Assembly (NCBI RefSeq): GCF_900111405.1
Contig: NZ_FOHJ01000001.1
Span: forward strand, 466,806-530,805
DNA length: 64,000 bases
DNA from: Salinibacillus kushneri
Lineage (GTDB): Bacteria; Bacillota; Bacilli; Bacillales; Alkalibacillaceae
Direction: 5' to 3'
Of this stretch, positions 19,102 to 28,914 are shown in pieces (positions within the stretch are counted from its first letter, which is position 1; every line of letters starts with the position of its first letter). The position numbers and the translations under genes were made by a program. Below the pieces are notes generated by a model. It did not search any database. It was given only the letters and a program-made list of their open reading frames with translations, and was not told the DNA's origin.

Positions 19102-20538
19102 TTAATCATATTTTATCGCTACATTTTTTACTTTAGTATAATTATAGAGTGCAATAAAGCCTTTCTCCCTTCCGAAACCACTCTTTTTATATCCACCAAA
19201 AGGCATTTGTATGCCTCCGCCTGCACCATAATTATTAACAAAAATCTGTCCTGCCTCAATCTTGCTGGCTAAATAATGAACACGACTTATGGTTTCCGTC
19301 CATATACCTGCCACTAAACCATAATCTGTACCGTTTGCTAATTGTAGCGCTTCCTCGGTATCTTTAAAAGAAAAGACTGTTAAAACCGGGCCAAAAATTT
19401 CCTCTTGAGCTAATCGACTATTAGGGGATACGCCATCAATTATTGTAGGTTCCAGGTATAATCCGCCACCCTCAACATTAGCAGATTTCCCTCCTACTAC
19501 AATTTCTCCTTCCTTTTTCGCTAATTCTAAATAATTTATAATTCGGTCATATTGACGTCTATTTAAAATAGGGCCAATATCTTTATCTTCAAGAGCACTA
19601 CCTATGGAGAGTTGCTTAAAACGATTTACAACATGCTTCAAAAATTCCTCTTTAAATGATTCTTCTACTAGTAATCTGGATCCAGCAGAGCAGGTTTGAC
19701 CTGCATTTTGGATAATGGCTTTTACAACACCATCAACAGCTTTTTCTAAATCGCAATCTCCAAAAACAATATTTGGAGATTTCCCTCCCAATTCCAGCGT
19801 GGTAGGAACAACATTTTCATTAGCAGCTTTCGAAACAGTAATGCCTGTTGCAACAGATCCTGTGAATGTAAGGTGATTTATGCCAGGATGCGAAGAGAGG
19901 CTTGCCCCTGCTTCCGTACCATAACCTGTCACATGGTTAAAAACACCAGGCGGGAGATGAAGCTGGTCAAAGTATTCAGCCATTTTGCATGCTGTCATGG
20001 GGGTATCCTCTGCACTCTTAACTACTACCGTATTACCTGTTGCAATAGCAGCTGCAACACTTCTGGAAAGGATTTGTATGGGATAATTCCAAGGAATTAT
20101 ATGAGCCGTAACTCCAATGGGTTCCCTTGTAACATAATCGATTAGTCCATCTTCAACGGGAATCGTATCCCCCATTACTTTATCAGCTGCCCCTCCATAA
20201 AATTCAAAATAACGAATCGCTGCATCAATATCGGCATAACCCTGTGTCAGTGGTTTTCCAACATCTTTTGACTCAAGTCTTGCTAACCGATCACGATTAT
20301 TTTGTAATTTTTCCGCCACTGAATACAAGATTCTGCCGCGTTCAAATGGTTTAATCTTTCTCCATCTCTCACTTTCAAATACCTTTCTGGCTGCATTCAC
20401 CGCAGCATCGACATCTTCTTTAACTCCTCGTGGGATTGTAGCCATCATTTTCCCTGTAGAAGGGTCAAATACATGAATTTTTTTCGCATTGGAACAATCT
20501 ACCCATTTCCCATCAATGTACATTTTTAATTCTTCCAT
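19102..20538 (-). CDS. NAD(P)-dependent aldehyde dehydrogenase
   Basis: The 478-residue protein is a classical aldehyde dehydrogenase. HIIPWNYPIQI near residue 145 begins the cofactor fold, LELGGKSPNIVF carries the general-base Glu, and NAGQTCSAGSRL carries the catalytic Cys. The GGIQMPFGGYKKSGFGREKG block is near the C-terminus. The start chosen is ATG 20538, six bases after AGAAGGGTG. The GTG at 20547 overlaps that site. It is the last gene of a six-gene operon and should oxidise an aldehyde made by the preceding SDR or dehydrogenase. The substrate is not readable. Confidence 0.9.
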   Translation of the reverse strand: MEELKMYIDGKWVDCSNAKKIHVFDPSTGKMMATIPRGVKEDVDAAVNAARKVFESERWRKIKPFERGRILYSVAEKLQNNRDRLARLESKDVGKPLTQGYADIDAAIRYFEFYGGAADKVMGDTIPVEDGLIDYVTREPIGVTAHIIPWNYPIQILSRSVAAAIATGNTVVVKSAEDTPMTACKMAEYFDQLHLPPGVFNHVTGYGTEAGASLSSHPGINHLTFTGSVATGITVSKAANENVVPTTLELGGKSPNIVFGDCDLEKAVDGVVKAIIQNAGQTCSAGSRLLVEESFKEEFLKHVVNRFKQLSIGSALEDKDIGPILNRRQYDRIINYLELAKKEGEIVVGGKSANVEGGGLYLEPTIIDGVSPNSRLAQEEIFGPVLTVFSFKDTEEALQLANGTDYGLVAGIWTETISRVHYLASKIEAGQIFVNNYGAGGGIQMPFGGYKKSGFGREKGFIALYNYTKVKNVAIKYD

Positions 20539-20563
20539 ATGGCTCACCCTTCTGATTTACATC

Positions 20564-21313
20564 TTATATCCCTCGGCCTCCATCTACATGGAGAACACTA
20601 CCCGTAATCATTTTAGCTTCCTTAGATAATAAAAATGATACTGAATTTGCAATATCCCCTGGTGTCAACAAATTTCCAAGGGGAACACTTTGTCTGAAGA
20701 TATCCTCTTTCACTTCTTCAATGTTCGCTCCATCTGCAGCAAATTGTTCAAGCATGTCTGTATCACACGGTCCAGGGTGCAGGACATTAGCATTAATTTT
20801 AAAGGATGCCAATTCTAGCGCTAAAGCTTTCGTAAATGATTCAACTGCACCTTTCGAGGCCACATAGGCTTGAAGTCCCGGTCTCGGCCTCGTAGTGGCT
20901 ACGGATCCAATATTAACTATACTGCCTTGTTGTTCCTTTTTCATATATTTCACAGCTTCTCTGCACATTAAAAAGGTCATCGTCATGTTAATGTCTATCG
21001 TTTTGTGCCATGACTCTAAACTCACATCCTCAATAGGTGTAGAAGACTGGGCGATTCCTGCAGCATTGACGAGTCCCGTAATGGTATCAAACTTTTCAAC
21101 CGCTTTGAGAAACGCTTTTTCTACAGCATTTTCTTCTAATAGATTTGCCTTTATCGATAGAAAATTTGATTGATTATGATGGTTGTCTAATTTATCAACA
21201 TTCATATCACAGCCTACTACGTTTGCCCCTTCAGCCAGTAAGGTCTCAACAATTTCCTTGCCCATACCACCACCGGCGCCAGCAACGACAACAGTGCTAT
21301 CCTTAAAAAGCAT
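20564..21313 (-). CDS. Short-chain dehydrogenase/reductase
   Basis: This 249-residue classical SDR has the cofactor motif VVVAGAGGGMGKEI, the NAAG motif in LVNAAGIAQSS, the catalytic Ser in NIGSVA and YVASKGA with the catalytic Tyr and Lys. The C-terminus SVLHVDGGRGI is typical. I chose ATG 21313 with GGAGAGG upstream. An upstream ATG at 21388 would add 25 residues that overlap the preceding gene and do not fit the family. It would oxidise a secondary alcohol or reduce a ketone within the catabolic operon. Confidence 0.88.
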   Translation of the reverse strand: MLFKDSTVVVAGAGGGMGKEIVETLLAEGANVVGCDMNVDKLDNHHNQSNFLSIKANLLEENAVEKAFLKAVEKFDTITGLVNAAGIAQSSTPIEDVSLESWHKTIDINMTMTFLMCREAVKYMKKEQQGSIVNIGSVATTRPRPGLQAYVASKGAVESFTKALALELASFKINANVLHPGPCDTDMLEQFAADGANIEEVKEDIFRQSVPLGNLLTPGDIANSVSFLLSKEAKMITGSVLHVDGGRGI

Positions 21314-21326
21314 GATATCCTCTCCA

Positions 21327-22376
21327 TTAACGATATAGTTTTTTAATGAAGGCATTACCAACATCTTTTGTCGTAGCATTGCCTCCAATGTCCGGTGTTA
21401 AGGTCTTATTTTCCAGTAATAATTGTTCAATGGCGAAAACTACATGATCATGTAAATCCTTCCGTCCGAGGTGATCTAGCATTAATGCTACGGACCAAAT
21501 TTGTGCAAGCGGGTTGGCAATCCCCTTCCCCGCTATATCTGGCGCCGATCCGTGTACAGGTTCAAACATAGATGGAAATTCTTTTTCCGGGTTAATATTC
21601 CCAGATGGTGCCATACCCAACCCACCTACAATGGCTGAACCCAGGTCTGATAAAATATCCCCAAATAAGTTAGACGCCATTACCACCTGAAAGCGTTCCG
21701 GTCGTTCCACAAAATATGCAGCTAACGCATCAATATAAATCTTTTCATACGCTAAAACCTCATTCGCAAAAATTTCTTCAACAACTTGATCCCAAAATCC
21801 CATTACATGAGTAATTGCATTAGACTTGGTCGCATTTGTGACCTTGGTATAATGATGTGCCTTGGCATACTTCATAACATACTCCGTTAATTGTGCTATC
21901 CCCTGTCTTGTCATAATCGTATTTTGAACAGCTAATTCACGTTGATCTCCTTGAAACATAAGTCCTCCCACATCTGAATATTCACCTTCTGTATTTTCAC
22001 GGAAAATGACAAAGTCTATTTCTTCAGATAATCGGAGAGGGCTCTCTATTCCCTTGAGCAACTTAACCGGACGTAAATTGACATATTGCTTAAAGTTTTT
22101 TCGGATCGGCATAATGAATTCCCAAATGGTTACTTCATCAGGAACTCTACTATCTCCAATTGCCCCAAAGAGAATAGCATCATATTCTTGTAAGATTGCC
22201 TGACCATTGTCAGGCATCATCCGGCCATACTTTAAATAATATTCAGAGCCCCAATCAAAAATCTCATAATCAAGCGTAATCGACTCTCTATCATTGATTA
22301 CACGAATGACTTTTAACGCCTCTTCCATCACTTCCTTACCGACACCATCTCCTGGTATTACGGCTAATTTATACAT
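21327..22376 (-). CDS. Isocitrate/isopropylmalate dehydrogenase family (D-malate/tartrate type)
   Basis: This 349-residue beta-decarboxylating dehydrogenase has the N-terminal IPGDGVGKEVMEEAL, FRENTEGEYSDVGG, VTNATKSNAITH and the metal/NAD region NLFGDILSDLGSAIVGGLGMAPSGNI. These motifs place it in the tartrate/D-malate dehydrogenase branch rather than in leucine synthesis. It oxidises a 2-hydroxyacid with loss of CO2 using NAD and a divalent metal. The start overlaps the end of the upstream peptidase gene by 8 bp, which shows tight operon coupling. No leuCD genes are nearby, supporting a catabolic role. Confidence 0.85.
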   Translation of the reverse strand: MYKLAVIPGDGVGKEVMEEALKVIRVINDRESITLDYEIFDWGSEYYLKYGRMMPDNGQAILQEYDAILFGAIGDSRVPDEVTIWEFIMPIRKNFKQYVNLRPVKLLKGIESPLRLSEEIDFVIFRENTEGEYSDVGGLMFQGDQRELAVQNTIMTRQGIAQLTEYVMKYAKAHHYTKVTNATKSNAITHVMGFWDQVVEEIFANEVLAYEKIYIDALAAYFVERPERFQVVMASNLFGDILSDLGSAIVGGLGMAPSGNINPEKEFPSMFEPVHGSAPDIAGKGIANPLAQIWSVALMLDHLGRKDLHDHVVFAIEQLLLENKTLTPDIGGNATTKDVGNAFIKKLYR

Positions 22377-23598
22377 TTTTACTAATCCCTCTTAAAAAGT
22401 TTAAAGCAGCTTTTCGATAAATTTCAGTCGTCTCACCAAGCTCATTTAATTCAACATATTCATTGACTTGGTGTGGAATATTTCGATCTCCGGCACCTAT
22501 CGTTACAATAGGCACACCATGGAGGTGAAGGAATGTACCATCTGTAGCACCGGGAACTCCATTATAGACAGGACCTTTTCCTAATACTTCCTTCACTGAA
22601 GCATGAACAGCTTGAACAACAGGGCTCTTTATGTCTGTCTCTGTTGGAGGACGATCTTCAATTACATCTAAACTCGCTTCAAAATTCTCATCCTGTTCTT
22701 TTAACTCAGTAAATGTATTTTGTATCTTTGTGAGGAGTTCGTTATGATCTTGGTTAGGAACCGTTCGAATATCTAATGTAGTCATACAACTTTCGGGAAT
22801 GACATTAATTTGTGCATCACCTGTAATGGGTGCTTTTAGAACAGTGGGTGTAATGCTTGGCCCCTTTAGAAATTCATGTTCACCATGAATCTTTTGCTCT
22901 TCTATTTCCAACTGTTCAAGAGCTGTAATAATTTTTGCCATACGCCAATTTGGATTTATGCCGCTCCAGGAAATTGCACCGTGTGCCTGCTTACCTTTTA
23001 CAGTGATTCTAATTCTAAGTGCACCCCTCTGGGCAATACAGATTTGATTCTCCTCTGGTTCACAAATAATAGCTCCATCAACATCATCAGCCCAGCCCTT
23101 TTTAATAAAGTGCTTTATACCTATCATCATGCCTTCCTCATCTACTGGAATACATAATATCATTTTCCCAGTAAACTCTTCCTGATCCTCAAGTAAGGAC
23201 TGAACAGCCGTAATCATACAAGCTAAATTGCCTTTTGTGTCATTTGTACCTCTGCCATACATTCGTCCATTAACGATTTGTGCACCAAATGGATCATACT
23301 TCCAGCTGGCATGATCCCCCTCCGTAACAACATCGGTATGACCCTCAAATAATAGGGTTTTTCCTGGCTTGCCAGAATCTATTACTCCAATGACATTTGG
23401 TCTGCCAGGCTCAACTTCTTCAACATAAGTCTCGATTCCCAGATTTTCTAAATAACCAGCCACAAAACTGGCCACCTTTTGTTCGTTACTATTTGGATCC
23501 TCAGGTCGATAAACACTGGGAATACGCACTAATTGCTGGGTTAATTTGACAACATGTTCATAGTCTCTTTTCAAGCGTTCTTTTTTTGCTAACTTCAT
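22369..23598 (-). CDS. M20 family amidohydrolase/deacylase
   Basis: This 409-residue zinc hydrolase of the ArgE/DapE group has LLFEGHTDVV with the first metal ligands near residue 90, GRGTNDTKGNLA with the bridging Asp near 120 and VDEEGM with the catalytic Glu pair near 155. A dimerisation domain (about 185-300) is followed by GATDGTFLHLHGVP and HQVNEYV with the last His ligand. It hydrolyses an N-acyl or similar amide bond. It follows a PanF-like symporter, so it probably processes the imported compound first. The acyl substrate is unknown. Confidence 0.88.
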   Translation of the reverse strand: MKLAKKERLKRDYEHVVKLTQQLVRIPSVYRPEDPNSNEQKVASFVAGYLENLGIETYVEEVEPGRPNVIGVIDSGKPGKTLLFEGHTDVVTEGDHASWKYDPFGAQIVNGRMYGRGTNDTKGNLACMITAVQSLLEDQEEFTGKMILCIPVDEEGMMIGIKHFIKKGWADDVDGAIICEPEENQICIAQRGALRIRITVKGKQAHGAISWSGINPNWRMAKIITALEQLEIEEQKIHGEHEFLKGPSITPTVLKAPITGDAQINVIPESCMTTLDIRTVPNQDHNELLTKIQNTFTELKEQDENFEASLDVIEDRPPTETDIKSPVVQAVHASVKEVLGKGPVYNGVPGATDGTFLHLHGVPIVTIGAGDRNIPHQVNEYVELNELGETTEIYRKAALNFLRGISKNV

Positions 23599-23611
23599 AT
23601 AAACTCCCCTT

Positions 23612-25087
23612 TTATGAGTTATGATTAACCGTTTGTTCTTTCAATGGAAAATAATATGGCTGTTGTTTAAAGAGCAGACTAAAGAGAACAAAAACGATTA
23701 ACGAAACAAACACAGGAATCGTAACCGTATCTACACCCAATAAATCTCCGTAAGCTTGATTATAAAAATGAATCCCAATGTAGGAACTAATTCCAGCCAC
23801 CATTGATGCAATCGCTCCATATTTATTGGCATACTTCCAATATAGACCTAAAACAAGCGGCCAAATAAAGGCAGCCTCTAAACCGCCAAAGGCAAATAGA
23901 TTTAAGAAAATCAATAACTCAGGTGGATTAATCGACAACAGAAAAGCAATAACTCCTATTATCCCTGTTACGCCCATACTTAATTTCTTTACCATATTTC
24001 TATTTGCATCCGGCTTTATATAATTGATATAAATATCTTTTACAACAGATGAACTGACTAATAAAAGAAGAGAATCAACCGTAGACATCATCGCTGCTAG
24101 AGGTGCGGCCAAAATAATACCGGCAAGAACAGGAGGCAGAACTTCAAGCGCAACCATTGGGATAACCTGATCAGCAACCTCGATACCTGGTAATACCGGG
24201 CGGGCAAGTACACCAATCAAATGCATATTCAACATGATAAATCCAACAACAATCGTTCCAATCATTAAAGCACGATGCATGGACTTTGAATTTTTGTAAG
24301 ACATCGCCCTAACAGCTACCTGAGGCAAAGCAACTACCCCTACTCCAACCAGAATCCAAAAGGAAGAAACATAGAGATTCGTTAGCTGGCCATCTTGTCC
24401 ATATGGAGTAACTAAATTAGGGTTTTCTGCCATTAAATCTGCAAAAATATTATTCAATCCACCTCCAGCTACGACAACTGCAATAAGTAAAATAAGGGTT
24501 CCAAAAAACATCACGATACCTTGAATCGTATCGGTTAATGCAACCGCTCTAAACCCGCCAATAGTTACATATATTAATACTGAAATGGAGAAGATAAATA
24601 GTGCTGATACGTAGGAAAGACCTGTTAATGATTGAATTAAATAAGCTCCACCAACCCACTGGGCTACCATTGCCGAAAATAAAAAGATAATTATACTAAT
24701 GGCAGAAATCATAACAACAGATGTACTTTTATACCTTTTTCCCAAAAAATCTATTAATGTGACGGCTTTATAATGTCTGGTAACAATCGCAAACTTTTTT
24801 CCTAATATGAGTAATACAAAATATCCAGTAGCCACTTGAGTCATGGCAAGCAGTACCCACCCAAGTCCAATTGAGTATGCCGCTCCTGGTCCTCCTAAAA
24901 AGCTTGATGCACTGCCATATGTTGCGACCATCGTCATAGCTAAGATTAGTCCACCAAACTCACGGCTTCCAATAAAATAATCACTTAGGAAGGAAGATGA
25001 ACTGGCCATTTTACGATTGGACCAGATACCAATTACAAATACGATAGCGACAAAAATAAGTAATGGAATAATAACAGCCCAATTCAT
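23612..25087 (-). CDS. Sodium:solute symporter, PanF-like
   Basis: This 491-residue SSS carrier has SSSSFLSDYFIGSREFGGLILAM in helix 1, TYGSASSFLGGPGAAY following, VTIGGFRAVALTDTIQG near residue 180 and AAMMSTVDSLLLLVSSSVVKD in the sodium-site helix. The sequence and its small upstream YhdT-like partner match the sodium/pantothenate-type branch. The neighbours are an amidohydrolase and dehydrogenases rather than pantothenate genes, so the substrate may be a different acid or an N-acylated compound. Its ATG overlaps the stop of the small subunit by 4 bp. Confidence 0.88.
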   Translation of the reverse strand: MNWAVIIPLLIFVAIVFVIGIWSNRKMASSSSFLSDYFIGSREFGGLILAMTMVATYGSASSFLGGPGAAYSIGLGWVLLAMTQVATGYFVLLILGKKFAIVTRHYKAVTLIDFLGKRYKSTSVVMISAISIIIFLFSAMVAQWVGGAYLIQSLTGLSYVSALFIFSISVLIYVTIGGFRAVALTDTIQGIVMFFGTLILLIAVVVAGGGLNNIFADLMAENPNLVTPYGQDGQLTNLYVSSFWILVGVGVVALPQVAVRAMSYKNSKSMHRALMIGTIVVGFIMLNMHLIGVLARPVLPGIEVADQVIPMVALEVLPPVLAGIILAAPLAAMMSTVDSLLLLVSSSVVKDIYINYIKPDANRNMVKKLSMGVTGIIGVIAFLLSINPPELLIFLNLFAFGGLEAAFIWPLVLGLYWKYANKYGAIASMVAGISSYIGIHFYNQAYGDLLGVDTVTIPVFVSLIVFVLFSLLFKQQPYYFPLKEQTVNHNS

Positions 25088-25380
25088 GCAGATTTCACCT
25101 CATCACTTTCATCTTCCTCATCACCAAAGGACACCTCGACTAATGCAAATTTCACAACGCCCCAGACCAATATAACCATTACGATAAATCCAACAATACA
25201 GCTATAGAAAAACCAAGCGGGGAACCCCAAAATAAAGGTATACTCATCCGGAGATTTTGATCCAAAACCATAAGCAAACCCATACCACCAGATAATGTTG
25301 AATACTGCCAAACCACAACCTATCAAAGCTTCTCGATGAGCAATTTTAAACCTCTTATCTTCCTTAGCACTCTGGCTCAT
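25084..25380 (-). CDS. YhdT-like small symporter subunit (DUF997)
   Basis: This 98-residue protein has two membrane helices, at about residues 15-40 and 52-78, with FKIAHREALIGCGLAVFNIIWWYGFAYGFG split between the first helix and its approach. It has an acidic tail. The HREAL and WWYGFAYG features are those of the YhdT (DUF997) family encoded beside PanF. The stop overlaps the start of the symporter (ATGA arrangement), so the pair is translationally coupled. It is the first gene of the operon, with GGAGG upstream of its ATG. Confidence 0.85.
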   Translation of the reverse strand: MSQSAKEDKRFKIAHREALIGCGLAVFNIIWWYGFAYGFGSKSPDEYTFILGFPAWFFYSCIVGFIVMVILVWGVVKFALVEVSFGDEEDESDEVKSA

Positions 25381-25602
25381 TCAAAAACCTCCCTCTATAA
25401 AATAGTCGTTTGTTTTATTTTATTATCAGAATATTAAAAATTAATTAGACAAAGTGTTAAACGTAATGGGGGATAATGTGACGAGTAGTCTAGGTCAATG
25501 GTGAGTAGCGGGGGTAAGACGGTTGAGGGGGATTGTAACCCAGCAACTCCCTCAGCACTTATCCCCTTCTATAAATCATGCTCAAATTAGCCAGATTAAA
25601 AT

Positions 25603-25657
25603 TATCCTTCTGGCAGAGACAAAACCCGTCATTTGTCTATAAAGCGTACCAGGTACC
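25603..25657 (+). repeat. 55-bp repeat, copy E
   Basis: This is a diverged copy of the repeat also seen at 35131, 37781, 39659 and 44325. It shows a TCCTTCT left end, GAGACAAAA and CATTTGTCTATAA forming a GACAAA/TTTGTC dyad, and a GTACCAGGTACC right end. It lies between the symporter operon and the truncated rpiR. Confidence 0.65.
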
Positions 25658-25727
25658 ATTCCGTGTGCAAATCACCACCCTCTCCCTTATAATAAAACCA
25701 TAGCAACATATGGATGGAGGTAACTCA

Positions 25728-26357
25728 ATGCACTCAATTTTAGATCAAATCCAGCTGAAATACCAGACTCTGAGCAAAACCGAAAAAAAAGTGGCAGATT
25801 ATGTGATAAAGCATAATAAGGATTTGTTAAATATACATATTCAGGAACTAGCGGATAAAATTGATGTATCGGTAGCGGCCATTACTCGCTTCTGCAAAAA
25901 AATTGATGCGGTCAGTTTTGTCGACTTTAAAATTTTGCTTCGTGATGCAGTGGAAGAAAACTATGAAGCGGATGATGCTATTACAAAAGTGAATCAAATT
26001 TATGAATCCGTTATTAAATCAACCAATTCGCTTACTAATATCGGGTCATACAAAAAAGCCTGTGAATGGATGTTACAGGCTAGTCGGATACATATTTTCG
26101 GCATCGGCAGTTCTGGCTTGTCTGGACAGGAGTTTAAAGCACGGCTGTCCAGGATGGGATTTGCTGTTGATACGCACACGGATTCACATGCAATGATTAT
26201 TGCGTCCTCGATTCTTTCATCAAACGATCTTGTGATTGCGATTTCCAGTTCAGGACAAACGAAAGAAATTATTGATGGCATTGAAATAGCCAAACGAAGA
26301 GGAGCCAAGGTCATCTCCATCACCAGTTATTCGCATTTGCTGCCCCATTTCCCGTAA
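25728..26357 (+). pseudogene. RpiR/MurR-family regulator, C-terminally truncated
   Basis: The product starts at ATG 25728 after GGATGGAGG. It has an intact N-terminal HTH_6 domain (LSKTEKKVADYVIKH, VSVAAITRFCKKI) and most of a SIS sugar-phosphate domain (IFGIGSSGLSGQEFK, IAISSSGQTKEIIDG). Homology stops at ISITSYSHL. The last few residues are read from the opposite strand of the TRAP gene. About 209 residues remain where relatives have roughly 280. The lost end contains the rest of the SIS fold, so it is probably nonfunctional as a sensor, although DNA binding might persist. Confidence 0.8.
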
Positions 26358-27114
26358 TTGTCGCCACAAGAGCACTGGAACCAACCGATGACAACGCAGG
26401 ACCGCCAGTTTTATTTCCGAAAAGGCCGAATGCAAAATCGGTAAAAAACTGTCCGCCCCCGGATTTCATTAAAAAAGATCCGAAAATGACAAACAGGATA
26501 AGGACTGTTGAACTTACGTAAATAGGGGCACTGAATATTCCTAATGTCCCGTTGAACATGTGATCAACCATCCTGTCATACCCTACCCCTGGATGTGCCA
26601 ATGCCCCAGGAAAATATCTGCCTAAGAAGATGTAGGCAAGGAAGAATACACCAATGGCAGACATCAAAATACCATTTGTTCTCCTCGTAGCTTCCAGTAC
26701 GAGGACAATAAAAATTGTTCCAAAAGCAATGTCACTATTATTGATATTTCCCTGTCTGCTTTGAATCGCTTCTGCCCCTGTAATCATATAGAAGGCTGTT
26801 ACTATGGTCAAAAGCACGATAAAAACATCCATGACACCAAACTTTTTGCCCTTTTTATAAGGAAATAACAAAAATATTAATAGCAGCGCCCATATAACAT
26901 GGACACTTCTTTGCTGCCAAGATGATAAAGTCCCAAAGCCGGCTGTATAGACATGAAAAATGGACAGCCCAATGGCAAGCAGGCTTATAATAAGCATGAA
27001 AATTCTAGAGCGATTCCATGTTTTATTTCTCTGTTTCCAAATCTCTTCAATAAACGCCGGCTTCTCCTTAATTGTCGTATCAAGCTTTTGAGTTTGGATC
27101 GTTTGGGTTCCCAT
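26320..27114 (-). pseudogene. TRAP transporter fused permease (4TM/12TM), N-terminal fragment
   Basis: The frame begins at ATG 27114 after TTGGAGGTG and encodes about 260 residues. They comprise the small DctQ-like helices, then a DctM-like start with SVGSSALVATITGNGAAN. Fused TRAP permeases are usually over 600 residues, so the C-terminal half is missing. The sequence switches at about 26340-26345 into the antisense of the rpiR gene and stops. No substrate-binding protein gene is nearby. The remnant cannot form a complete transporter. Confidence 0.85.
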
Positions 27115-27975
27115 TTTTTAATCACCTCCAATATGAAATTAATTCGACCATAGTGTACGGCCACGACACTGACAATTTTCCCCATAATTAAGTCACTAGC
27201 CTCTACAGCTAATAATCGTGCAGTTTTTTTGATAGCGTTTTCATAATTAAGCGCAAAATCACCAATGTATTTCTTCAACAATCGCTCACCAGGATGTACC
27301 GCTCCTATTTACAAGGATATCAATTTTACCATAGTTATTTGTGACAGATGCTCTTCCGTTTTATCCATGCGACTGCACTTTCTGAAAAATTTTAATGACT
27401 GTTCTATCTGTTAAATTTCATCGATAACCGTGACCCTCATAAACAAACACCTTCTTTTTTCGTTTGCTTATTAATGATGCAATTTGCATGCCAAAGTAAA
27501 TAATAACAGTTCTAAAAAACGGCAAAAAAATAACTGCTGAGCGCAGTTTAATGAACATTCGTAATATTTGTTTTCTTGAGAAGAAAAAGGATTTAATGGT
27601 GATTCCACCCGCCTAACAACTCTAATAATTCAAAAATAAATCAATATTATTAATTAACGCGGATTTGACGATTCAAAAATGATATAGGGATTCATCTTTG
27701 AATTGGCCGATATTGACGTAGGTAATTCCTATACTGCTAAGAAAATGTTACAGATAGCCAATCACAATTAATTCTATCACCATCAACCGTCTATCTAATA
27801 TAAAGGAATTGAACCCTTTCTTTTTTAATGGACATCACCAGTAAAATTAAATCGCATCTCCTTTAAACATAATCAGTCACAAAATTACAAACGTTGCTGT
27901 CACTTTATTATTTACTACGAGATTTAGACTGCTCATTGATAGGCTATTTTCAATATCTCTCCTCGGATATCAGAA
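27115..27975. other. Intergenic with cre box; no intact gene
   Basis: This 860-bp AT-rich gap upstream of the TRAP fragment contains the cre box at 27230-27243. An open frame continues upstream of the TRAP start (to about 27281), but it only reads through the ribosome binding site into another frame, and I do not regard it as a gene. I recognise nothing else. Confidence 0.45.
27230..27243. promoter_or_regulatory. cre box upstream of TRAP fragment
   Basis: On the minus strand the site reads TGAAAACGCTATCA, which fits the degenerate CcpA consensus. It is about 120 bp upstream of the TRAP permease start, so the lost transporter was probably under carbon catabolite repression. Confidence 0.5.
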
Positions 27976-28908
27976 CTACTTCATCTTCATGTGGGACTTA
28001 TTGGCTTGGTCTATGAAACTTAAAACACTATAAATGGACTGTAAGGCTGGAGTAGACACATCTAGCAGATTGGCCTGTCTGACAATATATCCGCACATGG
28101 CTTCCACTTCCATCCTCTTTCCACGGAGGCGGTCCTGCAGCATGGATGTTTGATGATTTCTCGCCTTCTCGGCATTAGAAAAAATCCTGGCTTGAGTTGG
28201 TTCGGGGTCAAAAGAAATGCCTTTATGAATCGCGACATTAATGACCTCGGAGCAGATTGCTGATGCAGTTTTGTTTAACTGCTTATCATCTAAGATTTGC
28301 CCAACCCGAGCGACTGCAGCAGCGGATAACGGGTTAAAGGTAGCGTTCCATAATAATTTTTGCCATTTCCTTTCAAGGATGTGCCTGGATTGCACAGTAT
28401 CAATACCCGCCTGATTAAATTTTTCCATAATGACTGCACAGTCATCCGTTGCTGATGAATCTAATTCTCCTATTACAAGTTTGACTCTTCCTTGTTGACG
28501 GATCCTGCCCGGAGCTTCTACGGAGGCTTGAATATATGTAGCTGCTGATAACAATCGCTCCTTGTCAAATACATCCTCTAATATTTCTTCGTTTTCAACG
28601 CCATTTTGCATCGTCATGATAAGTGCACTGTTCTTTAAAATGTTCCTCAGTTGTTTAGCGACTTCTTCGGTATCATTTGATTTGACACACAACAATACCA
28701 AGTCTGATTTTGCCAGATCACTTAAACGGTCGGTAAACGTTCCAGGAACACGGAATTGACCATGCTCCCCCGCAATCAATAATCCTTCCGTCTTCATCGC
28801 AGCCAGATGATATCCTCTAGCTAAAAAAGTTACATCATGTCCCGCGTTATGGAGCATTCCGCCAAAATAACTGCCGACTGCTCCTGCTCCTGCAACACCA
28901 ATCCTCAT
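27976..28908 (-). CDS. panE: 2-dehydropantoate 2-reductase family protein
   Basis: This 310-residue ApbA/PanE-type reductase starts MRIGVAGAGAVGSYFGGML, the NADPH fold, followed by LLCVKSNDTEEVA and MTMQNGVENEE. The catalytic-lysine region is HILERKWQKLLWNATFNPL near residue 175. It reduces ketopantoate, or a related 2-oxoacid, with NADPH. I chose ATG 28908, seven bases after GGGGAGG, rather than the ATG at 28914 inside the spacer. It is alone on its strand. Many genomes carry several members, so pantothenate biosynthesis is likely but not certain. Confidence 0.85.
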   Translation of the reverse strand: MRIGVAGAGAVGSYFGGMLHNAGHDVTFLARGYHLAAMKTEGLLIAGEHGQFRVPGTFTDRLSDLAKSDLVLLCVKSNDTEEVAKQLRNILKNSALIMTMQNGVENEEILEDVFDKERLLSAATYIQASVEAPGRIRQQGRVKLVIGELDSSATDDCAVIMEKFNQAGIDTVQSRHILERKWQKLLWNATFNPLSAAAVARVGQILDDKQLNKTASAICSEVINVAIHKGISFDPEPTQARIFSNAEKARNHQTSMLQDRLRGKRMEVEAMCGYIVRQANLLDVSTPALQSIYSVLSFIDQANKSHMKMK

Positions 28909-28914
28909 TTCCAT

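Noticed and set aside
26985..27281. Minus-strand open frame upstream of and overlapping the TRAP fragment
   Set aside because: It runs through the TRAP ribosome binding site and into the TRAP gene in another frame. It has no ribosome site at its own start and no recognisable homology.
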